From assembly GCF_004342665.1 (NCBI RefSeq), contig NZ_SMBY01000010.1:45712-109711 (forward strand): a stretch of 64,000 nucleotides of DNA, given 5' to 3'. A program made the translations under genes and the position numbers. Numbering within the stretch: position 1 is the first letter of the stretch; every line of letters starts with the position of its first letter. The notes beneath the pieces were generated by a model. The model was given only the letters and a program-made list of their open reading frames with translations, did not search any database and was not told the origin of the DNA. Shown here in pieces: positions 21,631 through 31,583 of this stretch. Source of the DNA: Samsonia erythrinae. Lineage in GTDB: Bacteria; Pseudomonadota; Gammaproteobacteria; Enterobacterales; Enterobacteriaceae.

Positions 21631-21643
21631 GAGTTATATCAGC

Positions 21644-21667
21644 AGCGCGCGATCACTATCGCGCGTT
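21644..21667 (+). terminator. Hairpin between pyrG and eno
   Basis: CGCGCGAT (21646-21653) and ATCGCGCG (21658-21665) pair exactly around a 4-base loop, with two further weak pairs. No T-tract follows, so read-through to eno is likely. Confidence 0.5.
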
Positions 21668-21695
21668 GTTCGTCTAGGGTTTTAGTTATATCTAA

Positions 21696-23024
<1,329 letters not shown>

Positions 23025-23091
23025 TCGCCTGCCGGTGTAATCAGGTCGCGGAGAACGCGCCTGATTCATACCTGACGTGATTCACCACCAA

Positions 23092-23127
23092 AATCCAGAA
23101 GCGTGAAAACGTTTCTGGATTTTTTTC
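23092..23127 (+). terminator. Rho-independent terminator after eno
   Basis: ATCCAGAA at 23093-23100 pairs with TTCTGGAT at the 3' side, the arms extended by CGT/ACG with one bulge, and a seven-T run follows. It lies ~70 bp after the eno stop. Confidence 0.85.
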
Positions 23128-23175
23128 GTCATGCTGCGGGCCGTTGCTGCGCCACGCTGCCATCGCCGCGGTTGA

Positions 23176-23853
23176 TTATGCCAACTGCCGGAGAATCGCC
23201 TTGGCGACCTCTTCCGAACTGGCCGGGTTCTGTCCGGTGATCAGCTTGCCGTCTTCCACAAGGTACGGAGCCCAGTCCGGGCCTTTTTCGTACCGCGCGC
23301 CCAGTTTCTTGAATTCATCTTCGATCAGGAAAGGCACCACGTCCGTTAACTGAACCGCCTCTTCCTCGCCATTGGTGAAACCCGTCACTTTACGTCCTTT
23401 AATCAAGGCGTCGCCGTTTGCTGCTTTGACATGAATCAGTACGCCCGGCGCGTGGCAGACAAAGCCGGTCGGCTTGTTGGCGCGCACAAAGCTTTCGATG
23501 AGCGCGATTGAGATCGGCGACTCCGCCAGATCCCAAAGCGGGCCGTGGCCACCGGGATAGAAGACGGCGTCGAAATCCTGTTCATGGACGCTATCGAGTT
23601 TTACCGTATTGGCCAGTGCCTGCTGCGCGGCAGAGTCGGCTTTAAAACGGTGCGTCAGCGCAGTCTGGAAATCGGCCAGATCGCTTTTGGGGTCGAGGGG
23701 CGGCTGGCCGCCAGCAGGGGAAGCGAGAACGATCTCGGCGCCCGCGTCTTTAAAGATGTAATAAGGGGCGGCAAATTCTTCCAGCCAGAAGCCGGTTTTA
23801 TCGCCAGTATCGCCAAGCTTATCGTGAGACGTCAGTACTATTAAAATTTTCAT
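23176..23853 (-). CDS. DJ-1/PfpI family protein (type 1 glutamine amidotransferase-like)
   Basis: The 225-residue protein of the DJ-1/ThiJ/PfpI superfamily has an acidic residue in GFWLEEFAAPYY and the nucleophile-elbow Cys in GFVCHAPGVL, with YPGGHGPLWDL shaping the active site. Relatives act as glyoxalase III-like enzymes, deglycases or chaperones (Hsp31 branch). The exact activity here is not determined. Start 23853 was chosen because GAGAGGAA lies just upstream and MKILIVLTS is the family N-terminus. It is convergent with eno and divergent from rhiT. Confidence 0.85.
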   Translation of the reverse strand: MKILIVLTSHDKLGDTGDKTGFWLEEFAAPYYIFKDAGAEIVLASPAGGQPPLDPKSDLADFQTALTHRFKADSAAQQALANTVKLDSVHEQDFDAVFYPGGHGPLWDLAESPISIALIESFVRANKPTGFVCHAPGVLIHVKAANGDALIKGRKVTGFTNGEEEAVQLTDVVPFLIEDEFKKLGARYEKGPDWAPYLVEDGKLITGQNPASSEEVAKAILRQLA

Positions 23854-24113
23854 CGCTTTTCCTCTCTGGATTGCAAGATGAAGGGGGGCGTTCATCGCGT
23901 CTCTTCTCTTATCCTGTGATCGCTATAATCGAACTGTTGGTTTTGTTAAGTTAAAATGGCTTTTTATAAAATTTTGAAGCCGATCGTACCAATCTTCCCT
24001 GTACTGCCAGCGTAGGTCATCTGGTGGCAAAAGCGCAAAGGTTTTCACGATCGCCGGGCGTTAACGTAACACGGTGACACCTTCATAACAAAAATGCTCG
24101 GAGAAGGATGGCG

Positions 24114-25673
24114 ATGAAAACACGTAAGATCGGCTTGGCTAACTATTTAGCCTACGGTTCGGGAGACTTTCTTGGGGCGGGTACAACCGCCCTGACGGCC
24201 GCCTGGTTACTCTATTTTTACACCACGTTCTGTGGCTTATCGCCGATTGAGGCGACCTTTATTTTCGCAATGGCGCGCGTCCTCGATGCCATCGTTAGCC
24301 CGTTAATGGGCTTCCTGACCGATAACTTCGGTTCGACCTGGCTGGGCAAACGCTTTGGCCGGCGTAAGTTCTTTATTCTGCTCGGTATTCCCTGTGTGTT
24401 CAGCTACAGCTTTATGTGGGTGGGGGATATGAGCTATTGGTACTATCTGTTGACGTATCTGGTGTTCGATGTCGTCTACACCATGGTGCTGGTGCCCTAT
24501 GAGACGCTGGTGCCGGAAATGACCGATGATTTTAAACAGAAAACCAAATTTTCCGGTGCGCGTATCGCGCTGGCGCAGCTTTCCGCCATTCTGGCTGCGT
24601 TTTTGCCGGGGATTTTGCTGGGCTACTTCGGCAAGGACAACGCGGTCTCGTTCTTCTATGCGAGCCTGGTCTTCTCTGTCATTTGTGCGTTGGTATTGAC
24701 GCTGGTCTATTTATTTACCTGGGAAAGACCGCGCGATCAGATGTCGGAAGCATCGCTACGCGCCGAGAAAGAGCGCCAGTCGTTGACGCTGGTGCAGAGT
24801 CTGAAACGTTTGAATACGGAGCTGCTTTCCACGCTGCGTATTCGTATTTTCCGCCAGCACCTTGGCATGTATCTCGGCGGCTATATTGCTCAGGACGTGT
24901 TCAACGCCGTGTTCACCTATTACGTGGTCTTTGTGTTAATGCAAAGCCCGACAATGGCGTCCAACCTGATGGGAACGATGGCCATTCTGCAATTCATCGC
25001 GGTGATCGGCATGATCCCGCTGTGTATCCGCTTCGGGCCAGCGCCGTCTTACCGTCTGGTGGTGTGCCTGTTCGGCGCGAGCGCGATCTCCTATGCCTTC
25101 CTGTGGTACAGCGGCCTGCATGACGCGTTCTCGCTGTTATTGTTGATCTCCGCGCTGGCGGGGCTGGGACGCGGGGGGATCAACTACGTCCCGTGGAACA
25201 CCTATACCTATATCGCAGACGTGGATGAGGTCATTACCGCACAGCGTCGTGAAGGGATTTTCGCTGGGATCATGACGCTAACCCGTAAAGCCTCTCAGGC
25301 CGGCGCGGTAATGCTGGTGGGCGTGGTGTTACAGCTATCCGGCTTTGTGTCTGGTCAGAACGTGCAGGCGCCGGGCGTCAGCCACACGATCCTGATGATT
25401 TTGAGCTTTGGCACCGTGGGCGTGCTGGCGCTGGGCTTCCTGGTGTCTCTCCGCTTTAAACTCAACCTGCAAACGCACAGCGTGCTGCGGGAAGAGACGC
25501 TGAAAATGCGCGAAGCCGGGCGTCCTGTCCCCGAAAACATTACGCCGCAGGCGCGGGCGACGGTCGAAATGCTGGCGGGTATGCCGTATGAATCGCTGTG
25601 GGGCAACAACAACATCGGCTACCTGAACCGCCATAAAGGCGACAAGCCGGTCACACACGCCACGCAGCCGTAA
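24114..25673 (+). CDS. rhiT: Rhamnogalacturonide transporter RhiT (GPH family)
   Basis: The 519-residue, ~12-helix sodium/proton:sugar symporter is of the glycoside-pentoside-hexuronide family (GAGTTALTAAWLLYFYTTF; DAIVSPLMGFLTDN; GKRFGRRKFF). It sits before a GH105 hydrolase gene, the rhiTN arrangement known from Dickeya, where RhiT imports unsaturated rhamnogalacturonan oligomers. The start at 24114 is preferred: GGAGAAGG (24100-24107) abuts an ATG at 24108 and is correctly spaced for the ATG at 24114. A CRP half-site (TGTGATC, 23915-23921) lies upstream. The substrate rests on context. Confidence 0.88.
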   Translation: MKTRKIGLANYLAYGSGDFLGAGTTALTAAWLLYFYTTFCGLSPIEATFIFAMARVLDAIVSPLMGFLTDNFGSTWLGKRFGRRKFFILLGIPCVFSYSFMWVGDMSYWYYLLTYLVFDVVYTMVLVPYETLVPEMTDDFKQKTKFSGARIALAQLSAILAAFLPGILLGYFGKDNAVSFFYASLVFSVICALVLTLVYLFTWERPRDQMSEASLRAEKERQSLTLVQSLKRLNTELLSTLRIRIFRQHLGMYLGGYIAQDVFNAVFTYYVVFVLMQSPTMASNLMGTMAILQFIAVIGMIPLCIRFGPAPSYRLVVCLFGASAISYAFLWYSGLHDAFSLLLLISALAGLGRGGINYVPWNTYTYIADVDEVITAQRREGIFAGIMTLTRKASQAGAVMLVGVVLQLSGFVSGQNVQAPGVSHTILMILSFGTVGVLALGFLVSLRFKLNLQTHSVLREETLKMREAGRPVPENITPQARATVEMLAGMPYESLWGNNNIGYLNRHKGDKPVTHATQP

Positions 25674-25705
25674 CCGTATTGATAACTGATAACCTAATTG
25701 GATGA

Positions 25706-26851
25706 ATGACTATGACCGTATTCAGTGTAAAACATAGCCCGCTTTTACGTCAGCCGGAACGCTTTATCTCCCGTGAGGATCTGAAGGCGCTGATTTGCCG
25801 TATCACCGACAATCTGGTGAATATTGAGGATAAAACCGGTGAATTCTTGTTACGGCTGGACGATGGTCGGGTGATTGATACGAAAGGCTGGGCGGGATGG
25901 GAATGGACGCACGGCATCGGGCTGTACGGGATTTACCAGTATTACCAGCAGACGGGCGACGAGCAAATGCGCGCCATCATCGACGACTGGTTTGCCGCGC
26001 GTCTGGCGGAAGGTACGCCGACGAAGAATGTGAACACCGTGTGCCCGTTCCTGACGCTGGCGTATTGCTATGAAGAAACGGGGGATGCGCGCTGGCTGCC
26101 CTATCTGGAGCGCTGGGCGGAGTGGGTGATGTATGAGATGCCGCGCACGGACAAGCAGGGCTTGCAGCACATCGTTTATAACAACGAAAACCACCAGCAG
26201 CTGTGGGACGACACGCTAATGATGAGCGTGCTGCCGCTGGCGAAAATCGGCAAGCTGTTAAACCGACCGGAGTTTGTGGAAGAAGCTACGTACCAGTTTC
26301 TGCTGCATGTGCAATACCTGATGGATCGCGAAAGCGGCCTGTGGTTTCACGGTTGGACGTTCGAAGGGCAGCACAACTACGCGAAGGCGCGCTGGGCGCG
26401 CGGCAACAGCTGGCTGACCATCGTGATCCCTGAATTTATCGAACTGCTGGATCTACCGGAACACAACGCGACGCGCCGTTTCCTATTGCAGGTGTTGGAA
26501 AGCCAGATTGAAGCCTTAGCGAAATATCAGGATGACAGCGGCTTGTGGCACACGCTGATCGACGATCCGAACTCGTACCTCGAAAGCTCGGCAACCGCCG
26601 GGTTTGCCTACGGGATCCTGAAAGCGGTGCGCAAGCGCTACGTGGATCCGCGCTATGCCGAGGTTGCGGAAAAAGCGATTCGCGGCGTGATTAATCACGT
26701 TAATGAGGATGGCGAGCTGACGCAGGTATCATTCGGCACCGCGATGGGCAGCGATCTGGATTTTTACCGCAACATCGCGCTGACGTCGATGCCTTACGGT
26801 CAGGCGATGGCGATCCTCTGTCTGGCGGAATACCTGCGGATCTATCTGTAA
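25706..26851 (+). CDS. rhiN: Unsaturated rhamnogalacturonyl hydrolase (GH105)
   Basis: The 381-residue cytoplasmic (alpha/alpha)6-barrel enzyme removes the unsaturated galacturonyl residue from rhamnogalacturonan disaccharides. GH105 signatures are GWEWTHGIGLYGIYQY, NENHQQLWDDTLMMSVLPLA (catalytic Asp), HGWTFEGQHNYAKARWARGNSWL (shown in the sequence as one block) and SSATAGFAYGILKA. There is no signal peptide, fitting action on imported oligomers from RhiT 32 bp upstream. ATG 25706 and in-frame ATG 25712 are both possible starts; the upstream ribosome site is weak. Confidence 0.92.
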   Translation: MTMTVFSVKHSPLLRQPERFISREDLKALICRITDNLVNIEDKTGEFLLRLDDGRVIDTKGWAGWEWTHGIGLYGIYQYYQQTGDEQMRAIIDDWFAARLAEGTPTKNVNTVCPFLTLAYCYEETGDARWLPYLERWAEWVMYEMPRTDKQGLQHIVYNNENHQQLWDDTLMMSVLPLAKIGKLLNRPEFVEEATYQFLLHVQYLMDRESGLWFHGWTFEGQHNYAKARWARGNSWLTIVIPEFIELLDLPEHNATRRFLLQVLESQIEALAKYQDDSGLWHTLIDDPNSYLESSATAGFAYGILKAVRKRYVDPRYAEVAEKAIRGVINHVNEDGELTQVSFGTAMGSDLDFYRNIALTSMPYGQAMAILCLAEYLRIYL

Positions 26852-26921
26852 CGGGTCATCGCTCTGGCCTGTGCAGGCAGAATCCTATAGATAAATGCTA
26901 CGAGTTTTTGTGGTTTGGCCG

Positions 26922-27116
26922 TTATCCGGCGTGAAAATTATGCAGCGGTGCGCTTGACCGCCGAGTGATCGACAGGACGTCGCGAAAGCCAGCGCCATGC
27001 CGTGAGCATGTCGCTGGCGGCACGAAAAGCGGGCATGGGCACCGATGGAACCGCGCAGCGGCGGTTGCGCGACCGATGCCGCGCGAACCGCCAGTAATTA
27101 ACGTAATGAATTCCAT
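26922..27116 (-). pseudogene. Remnant of an SDR oxidoreductase gene
   Basis: The minus-strand frame starts MEFITLITGGSRGIGRATA, which is the N-terminal Rossmann signature (TGxxxGIG) of a short-chain dehydrogenase of the YgfF type. After ~19 codons similarity ends. The next ~125 bp read best in another frame (PAFRAASDMLTAW, then SRRPVDHSAVKRTAA and a stop), unlike any SDR I know. This looks like an internal deletion joining the 5' end of an SDR gene to the 3' end of a different gene. Confidence 0.65.
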
Positions 27117-27123
27117 CCTGCCC

Positions 27124-28113
27124 TTAGTATTTGAGCCCCGTCATACTGTAATTCGCCGGGATCCAACGGTAGCCGTTGGGTTTACCGTTAGCATCATATA
27201 CGGCTTTGACCTGACCTAAACCGGGGAAGGAAATGTGTGCCGCACCAATCCATTCATTATTCTGCGCCGCTTCGGCCAGAACCTGTAAACGCGTGGCTGC
27301 GGCGTCATCCATATTGCGATCGAAATCGATCGTGGTCATAGGACGAGGAAACTGTACGGCTTCTGCATGGATAGTATCGCCCCAGAGCGTCAGTTTTTGA
27401 CCATCGCTTTCGATCTGATAAAGGCTGTGCCCCGGCGTATGCCCCGGTGCGGGTACGGCGGTAATGCCCGGAAAAAGCTGCTGTGTGCCGGTGAAGGTTT
27501 TCAGCCGTTTGGCGCTAATCACCGGTTGCAATGAGTCTTCAGACTGCCCGAAGGTGTGTTTCTCGCTCTCCCGCACATGGTGGCTATTCGTCGGATTGAG
27601 CCAGAAATCCACATCTTTCTGATTAACGTAAACGGTGGCATTGGGGAAAACCAGCTTGCCGTCACGTGAGACGCCGCCGGAATGGTCGGCATGAATATGG
27701 GTCAGCAAAACGGTATCAATCTTCTCGGGAGGGTAGCCGGCGGCGCGCAGGTTATCGGGTAATTTCCCTGCCTGTTTGCCGAATAGCGGCCCGGCACCGG
27801 TGTCTACCAGTATCAGCCGCTCACCCGTATTAATCAGATACGCATTAATTGAGGTTTCCACCTGCGGCTGGAGATTCTTTTGCGCCAGCAGGCGCAGCAT
27901 TTCTTCATGGGAAATATGGGTGAGCAGCTTATTCAGTGGAATAGTGACCGTACCGTCAGACAGCGCGGTAATTTCAAACTGGCCTAGCATCATGCGGTAA
28001 TAACCCGGCGCCTGTGTTCTCAGTTGCGGCACCGATTGGGCCTCGGCGATAAGCGGTGTGCCCGCGAGTAAAACGAGTGGTAATAGTGTTGGTCTCAGCA
28101 TGTTCATGTTCAT
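27124..28113 (-). CDS. Secreted metallo-beta-lactamase-fold hydrolase, paralogue 1
   Basis: The 329-residue protein starts with a Sec signal peptide (LLPLVLLAGTPLIAEAQS, cleavage after AEA). The MBL fold is complete: HxHxDH in LLTHIHADHSGG, a third-ligand His in PGHTPGH, Asp in LWGDTIHAE, and a late His in GAAHISFPG. The same fold family includes AHL lactonases and glyoxalase II; the substrate is unknown. It is closely related to 29160-30143. It is divergent from the LysR gene by 98 bp, so LysR probably controls it. Confidence 0.85.
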   Translation of the reverse strand: MNMNMLRPTLLPLVLLAGTPLIAEAQSVPQLRTQAPGYYRMMLGQFEITALSDGTVTIPLNKLLTHISHEEMLRLLAQKNLQPQVETSINAYLINTGERLILVDTGAGPLFGKQAGKLPDNLRAAGYPPEKIDTVLLTHIHADHSGGVSRDGKLVFPNATVYVNQKDVDFWLNPTNSHHVRESEKHTFGQSEDSLQPVISAKRLKTFTGTQQLFPGITAVPAPGHTPGHSLYQIESDGQKLTLWGDTIHAEAVQFPRPMTTIDFDRNMDDAAATRLQVLAEAAQNNEWIGAAHISFPGLGQVKAVYDANGKPNGYRWIPANYSMTGLKY

Positions 28114-28182
28114 TGTGTACTCTTGGAAAGTTAGCCTGTTTGTCAGGGAGTGGAAGGATTATTCTGCTGCCGCTACTATTGT

Positions 28183-28200
28183 TCAAATTGATTATTTTGA
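28183..28200. promoter_or_regulatory. Candidate LysR operator (dyad)
   Basis: TCAAA (28183-28187) and TTTGA (28196-28200) form a perfect dyad with 8-bp spacing between the MBL and LysR genes. ATTGATTATT inside it also occurs at 30202-30211, upstream of the second MBL gene. Confidence 0.4.
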
Positions 28201-28211
28201 TACCCACTATC

Positions 28212-29144
28212 ATGGAAAATGATTTTCGCGGCGTGGATTTAAACCTGCTGGTGACCTTTCTGGTGTTGCATCGGGAGAGAAGTGTCTCTGTGGCGGCGGA
28301 TAAGCTGCATTTGGGGCAACCCGCCGTGAGCGGCGCGCTGGCGCGGTTACGCTCGCTGTTTGACGATCCGCTGTTTATCCGCACGGGGCAGGTGATGCGT
28401 CCGACGGCGCGTGCGGATTATCTGGCGACCCGGCTGTCACCGGCTTTTGAACATTTGCAGGCGGTTCTGGGCGAGCCTGAGAGGTTTGATCCGCTGACGG
28501 ATTCACGCGTGATCACGCTGGGAATGACCGATTGGGTGGAAATATGGCTGATGCCGCTGTTGCTGAAGCGGCTCAAAGCGCATGCGCCTGGTTTGCGCAT
28601 CAACCTTGTCGCCACCGATCCGTTTTTGGATATGGAACGGTTGGAAAATGACCGCGTCGATCTGGTGATTTCCGTCGCCAGCTCACAGGCGGGCTGGTTG
28701 AAGCAGCGCGCCCTGTTATCGTCAGGATTCAGGGCGATCTGGCACCCACAGCAGCTTACGCTGCCGTGTCCGCTGCCTTTGGACGTATACGGTCAGCAGC
28801 GCCATTTGTTGGTGACCTACCGTGAACGTGCGCGTGGTATCGTGGACGACAGGTTGGAAAAACAGGGAATGACGCGGACGATTCATTACACCACGCCGCA
28901 TTTCTCCGCCTTACCGGGAATATTGCGGCAAACGCCGTCAGTCGCTACCGTACCGGAGAAATTAGCGACGCTGTGGCGCATGCATTATGGTCTGATAGAC
29001 AGTCCCGTTCCGCTTGATTTACCGACGTATACGCTCTCGGCGCTCTGGCATGCCAGGCAGGACAGTAATCCGGCGATAAAGTGGCTTTATGAGCAAATGA
29101 CGGAGGTGGTGGCAGAGCAGGAGGCGGATTCGCCCCCTGCTTGA
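28212..29144 (+). CDS. LysR-family transcriptional regulator
   Basis: The 310-residue LysR-type regulator has an N-terminal winged HTH (VDLNLLVTFLVLHRERSVSVAADKLHLGQPAVSGALARL, residues ~7-45) and a C-terminal effector-binding domain with ITLGMTDWVEIWLMP and LVISVASSQ. The DNA-binding part resembles the NodD/LeuO-like branch. The ATG at 28212 is the family start; the upstream ATG at 28056 would run into the divergent gene. It lies between two paralogous MBL genes, divergent from one and 15 bp convergent with the other, implying local control. The inducer is unknown. Confidence 0.88.
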   Translation: MENDFRGVDLNLLVTFLVLHRERSVSVAADKLHLGQPAVSGALARLRSLFDDPLFIRTGQVMRPTARADYLATRLSPAFEHLQAVLGEPERFDPLTDSRVITLGMTDWVEIWLMPLLLKRLKAHAPGLRINLVATDPFLDMERLENDRVDLVISVASSQAGWLKQRALLSSGFRAIWHPQQLTLPCPLPLDVYGQQRHLLVTYRERARGIVDDRLEKQGMTRTIHYTTPHFSALPGILRQTPSVATVPEKLATLWRMHYGLIDSPVPLDLPTYTLSALWHARQDSNPAIKWLYEQMTEVVAEQEADSPPA

Positions 29145-29159
29145 ATGGCGGGCAAGGAA

Positions 29160-30143
29160 TTACTGCGACAATCCTGACAGACTGTAATTCACCGGGAGCC
29201 AGCGGTAGCCGTTGGTGGTGCCGTTGCGCTCCAGACGCGTGCCCACGTGGCCGATGCCGGGGAAGGGCAGGTGAGCGCCCGCGACCCAATACCCCTGACT
29301 GGCGGCGTCGGCCAAAGCTTTATTGCGGGATTCCGTCGCCTGATCCTGATTGGTGTCAAAGCTGATGGTGGTGGTCGGTACGCTCATTTGCACCGCTTCC
29401 GCATGAATGATATCGCCCCACACCAGCAGCTTTTGCCCCTCGCTCTCGATCATGAAAGAAGTATGTCCCGGTGTATGGCCCGGACTTGGCACCGCGGTGA
29501 TGCCGGGCAGCAGCGCTGTCTGCTGAGCAGGGAATGTTTTCAGCTTGTTCTCTTTGCGAATGGTTTCAAAGATCCTTTGCACATTTTGGAACGCGACCTT
29601 TCTGTTCTCTGGCGCATTTTTCAGGTTATCCGGGCTGAGCCAAAAGTCCGTTTCCGGCTGGCTGACGTAAACGGTGGCCTTCGGGTAGTTCAGCGTGTTG
29701 TTTTGTACCAGACCGCCAAAATGGTCACCGTGCAGGTGGGTCATCAACACGGTATCGACCTGCTCGGGCTTATAACCCGCCGCAATCAGATTCGGCAGCA
29801 CGTTTCCTACGGTCGCGTTGTCTTGCTTACCGTTACCCGTGTCGATCAGAATCAGGTGTTTTCCGGTATTGACCAGATAGGCATTGATGGATGTTTCCAC
29901 CTGCGGCGTCAGCGCTTTCTCCGCCAGCAGTTCGGTAATTTTCTCCGGAGAGGTGCGCTGTAGCAGTTTATCCATCGGCATGGTGTTGGTGCCGTCAGAC
30001 AGCGCGGTGATTTCAAACTGCCCCAGTATCATGCGGTAATAACCCGGTTGCGTCTTTATTTGAGCAATTTCCTGCGCCTGCGTAAACGTCGGCGCGAACG
30101 CGCATGAGACGAGCAATAAGGCTAACGGTTTCAATAACTTCAT
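29160..30143 (-). CDS. Secreted metallo-beta-lactamase-fold hydrolase, paralogue 2
   Basis: The 327-residue paralogue of 27124-28113 has a signal peptide (LALLLVSCAFAPTFTQAQE), then PGYYRMILGQFEITALSDG and HxHxDH in LMTHLHGDHFGG, PGHTPGHT, WGDIIHAE and GAHLPFPG. All expected zinc ligands are present in both copies. The two proteins share long identical runs such as GQFEITALSDGT and PQVETSINAYL. The substrate is not evident. Its promoter region contains ATTGATTATT at 30202-30211, also present in the MBL1/LysR gap. Confidence 0.85.
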   Translation of the reverse strand: MKLLKPLALLLVSCAFAPTFTQAQEIAQIKTQPGYYRMILGQFEITALSDGTNTMPMDKLLQRTSPEKITELLAEKALTPQVETSINAYLVNTGKHLILIDTGNGKQDNATVGNVLPNLIAAGYKPEQVDTVLMTHLHGDHFGGLVQNNTLNYPKATVYVSQPETDFWLSPDNLKNAPENRKVAFQNVQRIFETIRKENKLKTFPAQQTALLPGITAVPSPGHTPGHTSFMIESEGQKLLVWGDIIHAEAVQMSVPTTTISFDTNQDQATESRNKALADAASQGYWVAGAHLPFPGIGHVGTRLERNGTTNGYRWLPVNYSLSGLSQ

Positions 30144-30297
30144 TGATTTTTATCCTTGTTAATAATGAAACGTAGTGAAAGCAGGTGAATCGTAACAACA
30201 GATTGATTATTAACGCGCGGCGAGAATTACTCAACTGTTCTCCGAGGGGGCGTATGTCCCGGCGTCGCCGCCGCCCTGCAACGCGAATAATTTAGGG

Positions 30298-30303
30298 TAT
30301 AAT
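30298..30303 (+). promoter_or_regulatory. Candidate -10 box for queE
   Basis: TATAAT lies 31 bp before the queE ATG. The -35 region 17 bp upstream is poor. Confidence 0.4.
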
Positions 30304-30333
30304 GCGTTTTTAAGTGAGTGAGACAGTGAAGCT

Positions 30334-31005
30334 ATGCAGTACCCGATTAATGAAATGTTCCAGACGTTACAAGGCGAAGGTTATTTTACCGGCGTTCCCG
30401 CAGTGTTTATCCGCCTGCAAGGGTGTCCGGTCGGCTGTAGCTGGTGTGATACCAAACACACCTGGGACAAACTGGCAGAACGTGAAGTCGCATTGGATCA
30501 GGTGCTGGTAAAAACGCAAGAAAGCGATGCCTGGGGCGCGGCGAGTGCGGACGATATTCTGGCGCAGATGGCGCGGCAGGGCTACACGGCGCGCCATGTG
30601 GTCATCACCGGCGGCGAGCCCTGTATTCACGATCTGGCGCCGCTGACGCTACAACTGGAAAAGCAGGGTTTCAGCTGCCAGATCGAAACCAGCGGCACTC
30701 ATGAGGTGCGCTGTTCGCCCAAAACCTGGGTGACGGTATCGCCGAAGGTGAATATGCGCGGTGGTATGAAGGTGCTCGATGAGGCGTTGCAGCGAGCGGA
30801 TGAGATCAAACATCCGGTGGCGCGTGAACGTGATATTGAGGCGCTGGATACGCTGCTGGCCCGACTTGATGATGATAAACCCCGCATCGTGGCGCTACAG
30901 CCGATCAGTCAAAAGGACGAGGCGACCAAACTGTGTATCGCGACCTGTATTGCCCGCAACTGGCGGCTTTCCATGCAAACACACAAGTACCTGAACATCG
31001 CATGA
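30334..31005 (+). CDS. queE: 7-carboxy-7-deazaguanine synthase
   Basis: The 223-residue radical-SAM enzyme converts 6-carboxytetrahydropterin to 7-carboxy-7-deazaguanine in queuosine and preQ0 synthesis. The SAM-cluster motif CxxxCxxC appears as CPVGCSWCD near residue 31, with TGGEPCIHDL near residue 92. It is the enteric short type. It converges on queD, which makes its substrate. Confidence 0.95.
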   Translation: MQYPINEMFQTLQGEGYFTGVPAVFIRLQGCPVGCSWCDTKHTWDKLAEREVALDQVLVKTQESDAWGAASADDILAQMARQGYTARHVVITGGEPCIHDLAPLTLQLEKQGFSCQIETSGTHEVRCSPKTWVTVSPKVNMRGGMKVLDEALQRADEIKHPVARERDIEALDTLLARLDDDKPRIVALQPISQKDEATKLCIATCIARNWRLSMQTHKYLNIA

Positions 31006-31012
31006 TGTCAAC

Positions 31013-31034
31013 GGCGTGAGGGGATGCTCACGCC
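31013..31034. terminator. Perfect 8-bp hairpin between queE and queD
   Basis: GGCGTGAG (31013-31020) pairs with CTCACGCC (31027-31034). It sits between two convergent genes but lacks a T-tract. Confidence 0.45.
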
Positions 31035-31060
31035 AGACGACGCAGCACCCGATCGCTTCG

Positions 31061-31423
31061 CTACTCGCCCTTATAGACGCATCCGGCGGTGCAGGTTTCT
31101 TTCACCGTCACCGCGCTGAGCTGGGGTAATGTCGGCTTTAACTGATGCCAGATCCACTGTGCCAGCACTTCGCTGGTCGGGTTTTCCAGACCGGGGATCT
31201 CGTTCAGATAGTGATGATCCAACCGTTCCCATGTGGGTTTGAACGCGGCTTTCAGATCGGCGAAATCCATCACCCAGCCGGTATGAGGATCCAGTTCGCC
31301 GGTAATTTCCAGCCTCACCATAAAAGAATGCCCATGCAGCCGACCGCATTTATGGCCTTCCGGTACGTGTGGCAGATGGTGTGCAGCTTCAAACTGAAAA
31401 TCTTTAAATATCGTCGTGACCAT
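31061..31423 (-). CDS. queD: 6-carboxytetrahydropterin synthase
   Basis: The 120-residue QueD turns dihydroneopterin triphosphate into 6-carboxytetrahydropterin. Zinc-binding histidines are seen in FEAAHHLP and LHGHSF, the catalytic Cys in [10 protein letters not shown], and the Glu near the C-terminus in TVKETCTAG. Its length is that of the E. coli enzyme. It is convergent with queE. Confidence 0.95.
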   Translation of the reverse strand: MVTTIFKDFQFEAAHHLPHVPEGHKCGRLHGHSFMVRLEITGELDPHTGWVMDFADLKAAFKPTWERLDHHYLNEIPGLENPTSEVLAQWIWHQLKPTLPQLSAVTVKETCTAGCVYKGE

Positions 31424-31583
31424 AGCGGTGTTCCCGTTTTCGTTCTGAAAAGAGCCTTCAGAACATAGTATGCAAAAGCCGTCGCATACTACCTGAAAGT
31501 CTCGTTCGAAGCACTGATTCTTGCTATGGTGCGATCTTCGCTCGGTCCGCCATTCGGACCTGATCGGGCGATAAGGAGAAGCG

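Noticed and set aside
31424..31583. Possible small RNA between queD and the EAL gene
   Set aside because: No terminator with T-tract or promoter pair stands out.
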